Part shown: positions 49,171-59,303 of the stretch, piece by piece
Layout of the letters: each line of letters starts with the position of its first letter
How positions within the stretch are numbered: the first letter of the stretch is position 1
DNA from: Hippasteria phrygiana
Taxonomy: Eukaryota; Echinodermata; Asteroidea; Valvatida; Goniasteridae
Assembly (NCBI GenBank): GCA_037893225.1
Contig: JAZGUH010000199.1
Coordinates: 744,001 to 808,000, forward strand
Length of the DNA: 64,000 nucleotides
Reading direction: 5' to 3'
Position numbers and translations under genes: made by a program
The notes under the pieces: model-generated
Database searches by the model: none
Told to the model about the DNA's origin: nothing
Seen by the model: only the letters and a program-made list of their open reading frames with translations

Positions 49171-52100
49171 CTACGTTTCTTGTTCCAGTCGCCTCCTAGT
49201 GTCTTCCACAACTTCTTCCATGACCTCTGGCTTGAGGAGCTCTTCAAGCTACAACAGAATATTGCAGAAATGTAGTGATTTACAAGTTATAAGTAATGTG
49301 ACTGGACAATATTTCACAAGCTGCACTCGCGCAACTACAGTCGAACCCTGTTAATACAACATCCTGCTTATAACAAGGAAAAAAATAGGTCCTGAGTCTT
49401 TGTTTTTCTTTGTTTTCCATCACTGATAATACAAGGTCCCTGTTATAAACAAGGTTAATTGTAAAGTCCCAAGGACCTTGTTATAAAGGTGTTCGACTGT
49501 ATACCACAATTGTTCAATTACCGGTACTGTTTACGGTCTTCTAATTTTTACAATTTTTTCTTAACGGGGTTCCCACGGGTCATTGAAAATCCTGGAAATC
49601 AAGATCATGCAAAGGTTATTTTTGATGTGAGGAGGCGGCCATTATTAATTAAAACTTATTTTCAAAAGCTAACAAATGGTTAGCCCAACATCAGCGGTTC
49701 ATCAGTATCATAATACAACTTTTCTCTGCAAAATGGTGTTAAATGTCATGGAAAGTCCTGGGAAAAGTCATGAAATTTGGTTTTCTGTGGGAACCCTGTT
49801 TAATGAACAAAATTACTTTCTTTTATTTTAGGAGCTGGACTCGGCAATAAAATGCTTTTACATGTATTTTATAGATTGATTTTGCATCTCTGCTGTACAA
49901 ACTCAATTACTGTGAGGCTCCAAATGTTTTGGAATTTGTAACTAAATTTGGGGGAATTTTTCATTTGTCATTTGATGTTTGAAGTGAATACTTTCGTCTT
50001 GCTAGATAAATAGAACAATTTATTTTTCAGTGCGAAACTTTAAAATAACAAATATATCCACAACTGCATGTCCTCTGCACAACTCTGTAAATAACCCCTC
50101 GGACCTGGCTTCACTGCCGTTCAACTTACTGTATATTTCAGAGCAGCCTCGTAGGTATACAGAATGCTGGTATCGTACAGCATCATGCGATGCTCTGCCA
50201 ATCCCACAATGCAGTTCCTCAGTCTGCCAATGACCTCCCTATCTGAACTTATTACAGGCTGAAATCAAGACGACAAGCACACCAAAAAATCGATAATTTC
50301 ATTTTACCAAGAACAGTCTACCTGTCAGTTTCAACTCGCAGATAAACACTCTTTAAATCATATTTATTTGTTGCGTCAAAGTGTAGCAATCCAGTCAACA
50401 AAAACGACAATTTTGCCTTGAAGGAAGCTTGTACTGCGATCAAAACATTGCAATTGACCCCTCCTAACTTTTATCAAAAACATGCTGAAACATTACCTGG
50501 TGGTCCTAAAATCAAATTCTGGACAGCTTTGATTTGGTATACAGGACCAATTTTGCATTGAGTTAAGCAAATCATACACCATTTGCTTTTGCTGTAATTT
50601 TCAGAAATAAATGGATTTGGGTTAGTATTTTACAGCGTAGTAGGAAATATTGTAACACTGACCAAAGTTTTGTATGCATAGATGCTGGGACAACAGAGAG
50701 AACGAAATTGTTCTAGTAGTCTGGTTCCCTGACAAAACAGAGCAATTTATAGAGTCTGGGAATTATCAGATCGGGGAACTAGACTATTTCTGGTATACGG
50801 ACAGCAGGGGTTAACCAACCTCCAAATTCTGCACGAAGCCCCCGCCCTCTTCCTCCTCTTCCCCCGCTGTGGGGCTGATCCAGACGTAGCCGTTATTGCC
50901 CAGGATGATGCTGGCTCCGCAGGTCAGGCTGTGGAAGTGGGTCTTCCGCCGTTTGATCAGGGAGGGGGAGACGGTGACCAATACGCCCTGGCCGAGCTTT
51001 ACAGCAAAAAGAGGAATAAATTTACACATTTCCTGCTGATTTTGTTAGTGAAAGGGTTATGCCGCTGTCACACCAAAAAGAATGAGCCTCCGAACGTTTC
51101 TCGAACAAAATATTTTTACTTGGTTCAGAATAGCCCGAATACCGAGGGGAGGCAAATGCTTTCTGCATGCTCCTAGCATCCTCCTCGAATGCTTTCCGAA
51201 CGGCTCGTTTGGTTTAATATCACACCGAATTCAAATGGAACGCTTCTCGAATAGCCAGTTTCTTTTCTGTTTGCCACAAGTTGAATAAAATCATCGTCGA
51301 AACCATGGCTTTATATCAGGAAATGGCGGACGTTTGGAATGGATTCGTTCTGTTCTAGGTAGGTTCCATCTGGGTATGAGGTACGTTCGTGATGTTCGGG
51401 TCACCTGTTAAGGAATCGGAAAACGTGCGACAAGCGTTCGGCCAATTCGAGCTACGTTCTACCCGTGTTCGGGCTGCGTGCGAGCTGGAGGTGGCACAGT
51501 TCGATATGGGACCCTGTATTCATTATCAATTCTCGGTAAATACTGAATCCATTCGCGATGTTCGAGCTATGATCGGAAACAATACTGAACCCACCTTCCT
51601 CCTCGAATGCTCCTAGTATGTCTAGAACGCTTTCCGTACCCTTTCCGAGCAGGCTGTTTCTCCTTAGAATACAGCTCGAACGCTTCCCGAACAGGGCAAT
51701 TTGTCTCATTCGGGAGGTCCAAAAAAAATTTTTTTTAACCTGCGCAAAATAATTCTCGGCCTTGCCGAATGTCATTCCGAACTGGCCAAACCTTCCTCGA
51801 ACCAAAAACGAATGTCTAGAATTTTATAAAGCCCTCATCCTCCAAAATGCCCTAGCCAAATTTCAAAGAAAGGCAACTGCAAATTCACCACCCCCCCAAA
51901 AAAAAAAAAAAAAAAGTTGCAATGCAATAACAGTTAAGTTAGTTGTAAAACCTTTTGCCCTAATACAGAGCAGTCAGTTGTGGTACGTGACCCGGGTTCG
52001 ATTCCCACCAGGGCCGACATATCATTCAGGGGTTTTCCTCCCACTTCTAAGGCCCTTAAATGCAGTTCCAAGTCAAGTACCAAGCCTCGAGTCAATTGAG

Positions 52101-55100
52101 TATTCCAATGACAAAATATACAATGCATAGGCTAGCACGCATGCACTGTACAAAATCAACCTGGTGTGCCATTTCGACAATTCTCCATGCAGCTCGGCCA
52201 GCGCTGCGGCCCTGCATACATACTGGACACCCAGCTTGCTATATATGCGCTATAGGCTCGTTTTTTAACTGATACCTGTATGTTTGTGTTTATTTTAACA
52301 GAAGTGTTAATGTCAGCAAGTCGAGTCACAAGTCCAAAAAAATTGCGACTCGAGTCCGATTCATGTCAAGTCAGCAAGTCTGCTTAAATGTGACTCACAC
52401 AGTGGAAATCAATTGGACCTGTCAAGACTTTCATTCACATAATCCAACTGTACATGTATGTCTTACCTTTCCATATTTTAGGCTTCTGGTGTGTATTGAG
52501 AGAGCACCATCAGAAAATACTGACTGGACCTCGGCCTAACAGTGTACATTAAGGAGAAAAGACTAACTGGCGTAGTACTTTCCTGAGATTTATTCCATAC
52601 TCCATTTAGTGCCAAATTCAGAATGAAATTTGAACATTCTTACAAGCCGGCTACTGCATATCTGCAGTAGAAATTATGTTTACTGTACACGTACTTGGAG
52701 GCCTTCAACTCTAACACTGGGTCACTTCCCAAACCTTTGCTTTGGCTGTGGCTCCGGCTCAATCTCAAGTTATTGCCCAGCTGCGTATCTGAAGCCTTGC
52801 AGATTTTAAAATGAACAGGCTCTAGCTTTAGGTTCAAATAGTAGACTTTGATGTACGTGTAGCAGAAAAGTGGCCCACAATTTGCCACATCCAAGGCAGG
52901 GGTGAGATTGGCCAAAAATGAAAAATCCACGAGGGCCCCAGATCAACATATAGTTTGTATTTGCCTGAAGGCACCCCCTCAAAATATCCGTTTTTATTGG
53001 TCTATATCCACTTTTACAGGACAACACCTCAGGAATTCCAGATTGCGAAAGAGATTCTTTAAAAATTCTGAAATCTTGACAAAAAAATCCTGGCAAGGAC
53101 CTAATATTACTGGAACCTAAAGCCAAAACTGGGCTAAAATTTGGAGAAATGGCCCTCGTTCCGTTCTAAAGGTCAAAGTTTAAAGGATACACTGATGAGG
53201 TCACCCTCGGCCAGGTACTCCCTCATCAACAATTCATCTTCGGCCGACCTTCGCCTCAGCTCCCCGCCAGGTAAGTTGACAGCCGACAGCATCAAGACGG
53301 AATTCAGCCGGGAGTTGGTGTCAACTTTCCATCTCTTCTGGCCGACCTAAAAAACGACCAAACAAATTCAGATGAATATTGTGCTTTTTTTTGCCTTTTA
53401 GACAGATGTGTTTTCAAGAGGTACATACTGTTTTATTTTGGGATTGTACAAATGTAATTACAATGTACTATGTACAATGAGCTATCAATACTTGGGTACT
53501 AATATCAAAACTGGGAATTATTTCTCCTGAAATGCTGTCATTTTCAAGAAAATTGTATAGAAGACTGTCTTCAATTGAAACAAAAACATGAAAATGCACA
53601 AATTCACTGTTAAGACAGAACGGTTGTTCACTACACATGTACATGAAGATAATAGTTTTAGCTACAACTTCCACAGGTTTGTTATTTCACTAGAGCTGTT
53701 CATTTTCGAATAATTTAGTATTTGAATATTCGGGACTGGGCTAGACCGAATATTCAAATATTCGATACTCGCTGATCAAGTCTTTCAGGCGTCTGCTGCA
53801 AGATGCATGCTGCGCTCGATATTATAGACCACCCGATGGACATTTTTTGCATTGTATCAAGATTTTTACGAGTACGTATAACGTTCTGATAACAAAAAAC
53901 GAAACTCCAGCCCAAGTTTTTTTAAATAATAATTAGTTGAGAAGTGTCAAGGGTTTTACGGTCGGGAACAAACCTCTGTCCACAAAAATGCGGCATTTGA
54001 CACTGCTAAGCGACGTAACTTTTCTATTAAAATAGCATTTGAGTCGTTTTTGTATGTATATTTTTTGTTGAATATTCGAACCGGCAAAAAGGTATTCGAA
54101 TATTCGCTATATTCGGGACAGTCCTATATTTCACGTACATGTTGAATCATACCAAGTATCCATACTCTCTGCAACTGTGTGGTCAGCTCTAAACCCTAAC
54201 CTACTAGGAAGTGTCCTCAACCTGTCAAAATCCAACACTGTGCATTATACCTATGGCACATTCTTTGGACTTAGACAAATTGGGGCATCATAGCTCCATG
54301 TAAAGTAATGGTGCCAAGGCTCTACAGTCCTGAACCCATCAAAATACAACACAACATGGTGTTGGAGTTTGTAAGGCTTGGGGTAGTTAGGAATAATATA
54401 CAAGGACGCACATGACTATCTTTAGAAAATCTAGTCAGTCAGTCTTCAGAAAATGCCACGCTTTCAATTTTGACGTGGGCATTTTCTGACGACAGAAGCG
54501 TGTCAGAAAACTGTATAAGATTCTCGGAGTAATTTTATAAAGAGTTTAACCTCTTGAATACGGACGATGGCCACAGCCACAGTTTGAAAAAGACCACCTG
54601 GTTGTCTATATGTGTACATTTCTGTGCATACTCGGTCCATTCATGTTTCAACTATTGTTCTAGAATGGGAGTGTAATGAATAGATGGAGCTTTTTCAAAC
54701 AAAGCTTTCATTTTAATACAAGAAAGGGGCCTCCAAGTGTGTTGAATTTTAGTGTGGTGCCTACGTACTGTTTGCATACATTTATGCTTGACTGCAAAGC
54801 CCATTCTTGGCATACCAGCCCCTATCAATGACAGCTGAACACAAGAGGTTAACATAAGGAAATTAACTGATTATGTGATGTCTTTTAATACCTCTGTTAT
54901 CCTGCCAATGACGACGTCCCCTACTTCACCATTGTACCTGAAATGCGACATGAAATTTGAAAAGTGATTTTTATGTCACAACTCCACAATGAGTAGGATC
55001 TTGCACTGCAGAGACTTCCAGTTTATTATTGAATAGGTTTCAACCATACTCGGAGTCCATTAGGGTGTTTGAGCGTGAAACTCAGCTTTTAGCTTGTTCC

Positions 55101-57970
55101 CACCAATACATGTACACTCTAGCTGTACCCAGATGTAGAATGGAAAAAAACTACATGTATACTCAAAGCTTTTCTCCTCGTTCTGTACTTCAGGGGTCGA
55201 ATTTCGGGTAAAAATCTACTAGACAGCTGGGCTAGCAGCACAAATATTTTACGAGACCAATGGAAAAAATAAGAATACAGTGTTTTGAATGAGTGTGATG
55301 TTTCGATTTTTCCCCCTTTGCCGACCTTGTTGGGGGAGGGGTTAGAAATGCTGTTTTGATTGAAACTTTTTGAAAACTAAAAATGGCCATTCCAGAAATT
55401 ATAGAGATTTTTCAGTTCACCAGCTTTAGAAAAAAATGGACTTTAGTGATAGCATTTCACGCAGTGTATGAAAACAAATCACTGGACTAGTTCGGTCAAG
55501 AGTTCACTAGACCAAAGCTCAAATCACTGGACTCGGTCCAGCGGTCCAGTGGATATTTCGATCCCTGTACTTTTAAAGAATTCCTTGGCTGGTGGCCTTC
55601 CGGCACCACATATTCACCACCGCACAACAAATTTCACCTCAGCTTGCGTTTTCATTGAAGACAAATCCATTCTGATTTGTAAAACCGGAATCCTCTCAGG
55701 AAAAGTGTTTTTTTAGGCCATATTTTGGGTGCACATATCGTTCCCAAAACCCTAGAATAGTGATGGATGGATACAGAACTCTGTCCGTTTTTCCCTCTAT
55801 CCTACGATCTTTTCTACTTCAGGAGAAACCTCAATTCCTACCACTGGTTTGTGTTTTAACCCTAACGTCACCGAATACTACAAAATACTACTTGAGTAAA
55901 CTGTAGTATGCAGTACTATTACTACACAGGCCTATGAGAATTGAGTAGTATTTTGCATTACAGTGTACTGTACCCCAAGTGAATGCCTAGGACGTTAGGG
56001 TTAAAGAGGAAGTTCAGTGGTGAGAGAAGAGAAGTCATTGTGTCATTTTTATGTAGATTGCGTATTGTAAAATCAAACAGCAAATTATTTCTGCCATGAA
56101 ATACAAAAAAAGTGACTTTTGAGAGCTATTTTTATCAAATCTCATAGAGCCCGCTGGTGATATTAAAAGTCGTCGCTGCGGGCAGCAAACAATTTGACGT
56201 CATAGGACGAACTCCCCTTTTGTGTCTAGCACCAGGCACAAAAGGGGGAGTTCGTCCTATGACGTCGCTTTGTTTGCTGCCCGCAGCGACGACTTTTAGA
56301 CAAATGGCACCAGCGGGCTGTGCTGCGCTAGAGGGGACTTGATAAAAAATAGCTCTCAAAAGTCACTTTTTTGGTATTTTATGGCAGAAATAATTTGCTG
56401 TTTGATTTTATAATAAAAATTAAAAAATAGCGCAGACTTCTCTCAGGAATCAACATCATCTTGAAGTCCTTTTAGTTTGCAAGCAGTTTGTAGCAGTAAC
56501 GACACTGTTAAAAATGACATAAAACTATAGTTCATATGTACCTTGTCTTCAGTGGCTTGACACAAATGAGTTTATTGACTGTTTCTACGACTCCAGCGAC
56601 TGATGCATGAAGCTTGTCCTCTTCCATATATGTTCCATGTCCTCTGCACGACAAAGATAGGCAAGTTATGCACAAACATGATTTTTCAGTTCATGGAGCA
56701 CAGAGGATAGACACGACAGAGAAACAGTCTTCTTCATTTCCGTAGGTTAGAGCAGTATATGACACCCATGTGATAATCAATCACTGCAGATAGACACACT
56801 GGAAAAATATAAATTTGGGACTGAGAAACATTTACATGTAACATATTGTTTTAACCCCCTTAAGTACGGTTATTTACAGGAGGCGCCGGGGTGTCGCGCC
56901 GGCTTTGGCAGCCAAGCAAAATGGACAGTGTGCTTGTGCAGTCAAGTGTAACATACACAATAATCCAACAATGGATTGAAACTGCACAAATAGCGGCAAA
57001 CGGCGTCATCCAGCCTGGTGCCACTGTTTTTCTGTGCCATTTTGCGTCATCCGTACGCAAGGGGTTAATAGAAAGTAACATCCACATATAAACAAATAAA
57101 TAAAATGTTCACAATTTTAAGAAAAATACAACAAAAAATCTGCCTTAAGTTGAAAAAGTAATATTACTATTTTTAGAATGAGAAAAAAATCCTTGACTCT
57201 CATTTGGCCAAAACTAAAAATGACCCCGTAGGCCTAACTACACAATGTTTATGACTCCCCATTGTTAGGTATGTGACAAACAAATTCAAATTCAACATTT
57301 TAGCATAATTTTAGTACCATTGGAAAGAGCTCAGAACAAGCATTGCAATGGTATAAATATCTTGGTTATGGGTTAATTATTTAAAAAGTTATGAATATTT
57401 TAAGATTTAATTGACGGGCTTGATTTGGTATTGTTTTAACATAGAAAACAAAGAAAAAGTCGTGACCTTTTCGGGAAGTTCTGAACTAAAAAGTGCCATA
57501 CTTTTTTTATTACCCAACGGATTTTAATAAAACTTTTTACCTTTTATTATAAGGAAAGCCTTACACTTACTAAAACAAAACACTTTGCAACTGTTTTTAC
57601 TTATTACAAAGGTACAACAGTTCATTAATTTTAAATGTAATTACTGATATCGATTAAGCGGCTTGATAAACAATACATTTTCAGTAACAAAAGTCCATTG
57701 TATTTGTATACTATTACTAGTACTACTATACTACTCCACCGGCCACCACCTCACCTGCCCACACAATCATTGCTGTAGGCTGACTAATTTAATGTCAAAT
57801 TCCCCATGGTTTCGCTAAAGCAGCAGCCTCGATTTATATCTAAAATGCTCATTTCACCTCATGAAATCAGTATCGGACGTGATTACGTCTCCCGGGGTGA
57901 CAAGACGCTTGGGTTCCTGAATGTTCTTGGCACATTTCCGTTTCCTCGCCGGTCTAATGTAAGTCGCCAT
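49171..57970 (-). CDS. EXOSC2: RRP4, cap subunit of the RNA exosome
   Basis: Eight exons on the minus strand, listed 5' to 3': 57858-57970, 56542-56643, 54892-54937, 53191-53346, 52467-52535, 50820-50996, 50130-50258 and 49171-49248. They give 289 codons plus stop; human EXOSC2 is 293. All splice sites are GT/AG and phases match. The N-terminal part has TPGDVI and RGHGTYM. The S1 domain starts around VNKLICVKPLKTRY and includes GEVGDVVIGRITEV. The KH domain contains ILGNNGYVWI with its GNNG loop. The C-terminus contains LRNCIVGLAEHRMMLYDTS and ends LEQET. RRP4 sits on the RNA-entry face of the nine-subunit exosome and binds RNA through its S1 and KH domains during rRNA processing and RNA decay. 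A possible poly(A) signal AATAAA (minus) lies at 48826-48831. ODF2 converges on it from the left. Confidence 0.97.
49568..49799. mobile_element. hAT-like MITE, GGGTTCCCACGG termini
   Basis: GGGGTTCCCACGGGTCATTG and TTCTGTGGGAACCCTG are inverted termini. Internal GTCATGGAAAGTCCTGG words match 1646-1790. EXOSC2 intron 7. Confidence 0.6.
50572..50790 (+). mobile_element. MITE family B fragment
   Basis: CATACACCATTTGCTTTTGC through AGTCTGGTTCCCTGAC to AGATCGGGGAACTAGAC. The right third is missing. It ends 30 bp from EXOSC2 exon 6. Confidence 0.65.
51060..51800. repeat. Region of degenerate TTCTCGAACG/CGAATGCT repeats
   Basis: Words such as CCTCGAATGC, CTTTCCGAACGG, TCTCGAATAG, CTCCTAGTATG and GTTCGAGCT recur irregularly over about 700 bp in EXOSC2 intron 5. 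Termini are not clear. No domain recognised. Confidence 0.4.
51960..52060 (+). mobile_element. tRNA-derived SINE head
   Basis: GGGTTCGATTCCCACCAGGGCC (B-box) is followed by CATATCATTCAGGGGTTTTCC. No A box or full tRNA fold is visible, so it is a remnant. Confidence 0.45.
52893..53100 (-). mobile_element. CAGGGGTGAGATT-family copy, opposite orientation
   Basis: CAGGGGTGAGATTGGCC, then GGCACCCCCTCAAAATATCC and ACACCTCAGGAATTCCAGAT. It lies between EXOSC2 exons 4 and 5. Confidence 0.7.
53691..54126. mobile_element. hAT-like non-autonomous transposon with perfect 8-bp TSD
   Basis: It begins TAGAGCTGTTCATTTTCGAA and ends TATTCGGGACAGTCCTA. The flanks 53683-53690 and 54127-54134 are both TATTTCAC. 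The ends are rich in GAATATTCG. The 436-bp element has no reading frame. Truncated relatives are at 13174-13540 and 35568-35850. EXOSC2 intron 3. Confidence 0.88.
54189..54395. mobile_element. CCCTAAC-type MITE, degenerate TTAA
   Basis: AAACCCTAACCTACTAGG to GGGGTAGTTAGGAA. The interior (GGCACATTCTTTGGACTTAG, GGTGCCAAGGCTCTACAG) is shared with 27216-27435 and 63207-63427. Confidence 0.65.
54546..54852. mobile_element. TTAA-flanked MITE, TTAACCTCTTGAATACGG type
   Basis: TTAACCTCTTGAATACGG at the left and ACACAAGAGGTTAA at the right. TTAA on both sides (54546-54549, 54849-54852). It ends 40 bp beyond EXOSC2 exon 3. Other copies are at 32040-32362 and, split, 61651-62399. Confidence 0.78.
55856..56004. 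mobile_element. Short TTAA-flanked MITE with TACTAC interior
   Basis: TTAACCCTAACGTCACCG and TAGGACGTTAGGGTTAA are inverted termini. The interior is made of AATACTACAAAATACTAC-like words. About 149 bp. Confidence 0.72.
56045..56425. mobile_element. Fold-back element with ~170-bp arms
   Basis: Left arm: AATTATTTCTGCCATGAAAT...GTGACTTTTGAGAGCTA...GTCGTCGCTGCGGGCAGCAA...CATAGGACGAACTCCCC. The right arm is its inverse complement with few changes; the centre near 56225-56240 is a short loop. An extra piece, ACAAATGGCACCAGC, is found only on the right. EXOSC2 intron 2. Confidence 0.85.
56851..57068. mobile_element. TTAA-flanked MITE, GTACGG type
   Basis: TTAACCCCCTTAAGTACGG at the left, CCGTACGCAAGGGGTTAA at the right, TTAA at 56851-56854 and 57065-57068. 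Same family as 40568-40786, opposite orientation. EXOSC2 intron 1. Confidence 0.8.
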
Positions 57971-59303
57971 GTTGAAGTGCGCCACCTATTGTCGGCCCGT
58001 CAGATCAGAAGCCAGACTTATTGAAAAAGGCGTGGTTTATGTAGGTGGCCAAAAGTTAGTTTTAGGAGGAACTGATTGATTGTGATTTGGTTTGGGTTTA
58101 GTACTAGTAGGATTGAGTTTGTTCTAAATATTTGTTTTATTTGAAAAGGAGCTTCATTTTACCGGCGGGAATTTATGGGTTTTTTAAGCACATTTTTTAC
58201 ACCCCTCGCCCCCCCGAAAAAAAATCTTCGTTAGTCTCTACAGTACAGACTCTGGGTGGAATTTCTTTATTTTGAATTTGTTTTGCCCTCTTTCTGTGTC
58301 TAGTTTGAGGCTATCGTTGCTATCAATTTCATCATTCACATGCATTGTTAGTATGGCACCGAAGCTTTGTTGGTGATGAAATTCTCAATCAGTTTAGTTT
58401 AGCAAGCAAGACAATCATGATGCAATTCTCAACTCGAAACCAAACGGGCAACAATTACTCAACAAGCCCATGCCCCCTGCAAGTAAAATAATTTATATAT
58501 AATGCAATGGAAAACTTTCGATATCGACACAATGACCACTGATCTCGACCGTTTACCGTGCATTATGCAGTCCATGGATACAATTTCTTTTAATTTTAAT
58601 TTATTATTTCAAAATTTCGTTTGCGTATATAGGCAGCTGTCATCATATACCTTTGTGTTGTTCATTGCACTTAAACTTAAACTTAAACTTGGACGGCTTG
58701 AAATAAAATGAACTAAATAAGACTGGTTCGGTTTTAATGTAATATAAGTCTCCATGCATGATAAACAAACCGTTTGTTAACTGGAATGACCCTGAAATAT
58801 ATTTTTTAAAAAGGTAGGAGGACCTAACAGAATCTTTATCACAAAACAGAAACTGACAAGTGTTTTTGTTCAGAAAGATTTTGGTGACCGTCACTGGGCG
58901 CTGACATTTTGTGAGCTCGTTCAACTTTAGAAACATTAGGACATTAATAATTTATTTATTCTTTAAAATATACATTACAAAGTATATAATTTAATGTTTT
59001 ATACAGAAAATTATTTTTACTTGTAACCTAATCACGTCAAATTTATTTTTAAAATAGATACCTTTAAGAGGTTATTTTTATCATTTTGCAGAGGATGGCA
59101 CTGACCATGCGCAGTGATCACTTTTGCATGTGTCTCATGCAATCACGATGCGGGTAAAAGTCCAGATTGTCGTCTGTTCAAAATAAAAGAGATTTTTCTT
59201 TTGGATTTGTGCCTATTTCTGAAGAATCCTTCGATTCATCAAAGAGTAACGATCAGTTCTTGCTTGTGGATTAGGTCTGAAGCAGGTAATTCCTTTAGAT
59301 AGC
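57971..59303. promoter_or_regulatory. Bidirectional promoter interval between EXOSC2 and VARS1
   Basis: The start codons of EXOSC2 (minus) and VARS1 (plus) face away from each other across 1.33 kb. Close to EXOSC2 there is GC-richer sequence (57970-58020). Near VARS1, CATGCGCAGTG at about 59107-59117 resembles an NRF1 half-site. The middle, 58100-59040, is AT-rich and I see no gene or clear repeat in it apart from a short ACTTAA run at 58670-58690. The regulatory role is inferred from geometry only. Confidence 0.45.

Noticed and set aside
51389..51805. Open frames of 75-117 codons in EXOSC2 intron 5
   Set aside because: They coincide with the degenerate CTCGAA repeats. No recognised domain and opposite frames are equally open.
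56135..56359. Overlapping open frames on both strands at the fold-back
   Set aside because: Mirror translations of the two arms of an inverted repeat. No homology and it is inside an EXOSC2 intron.
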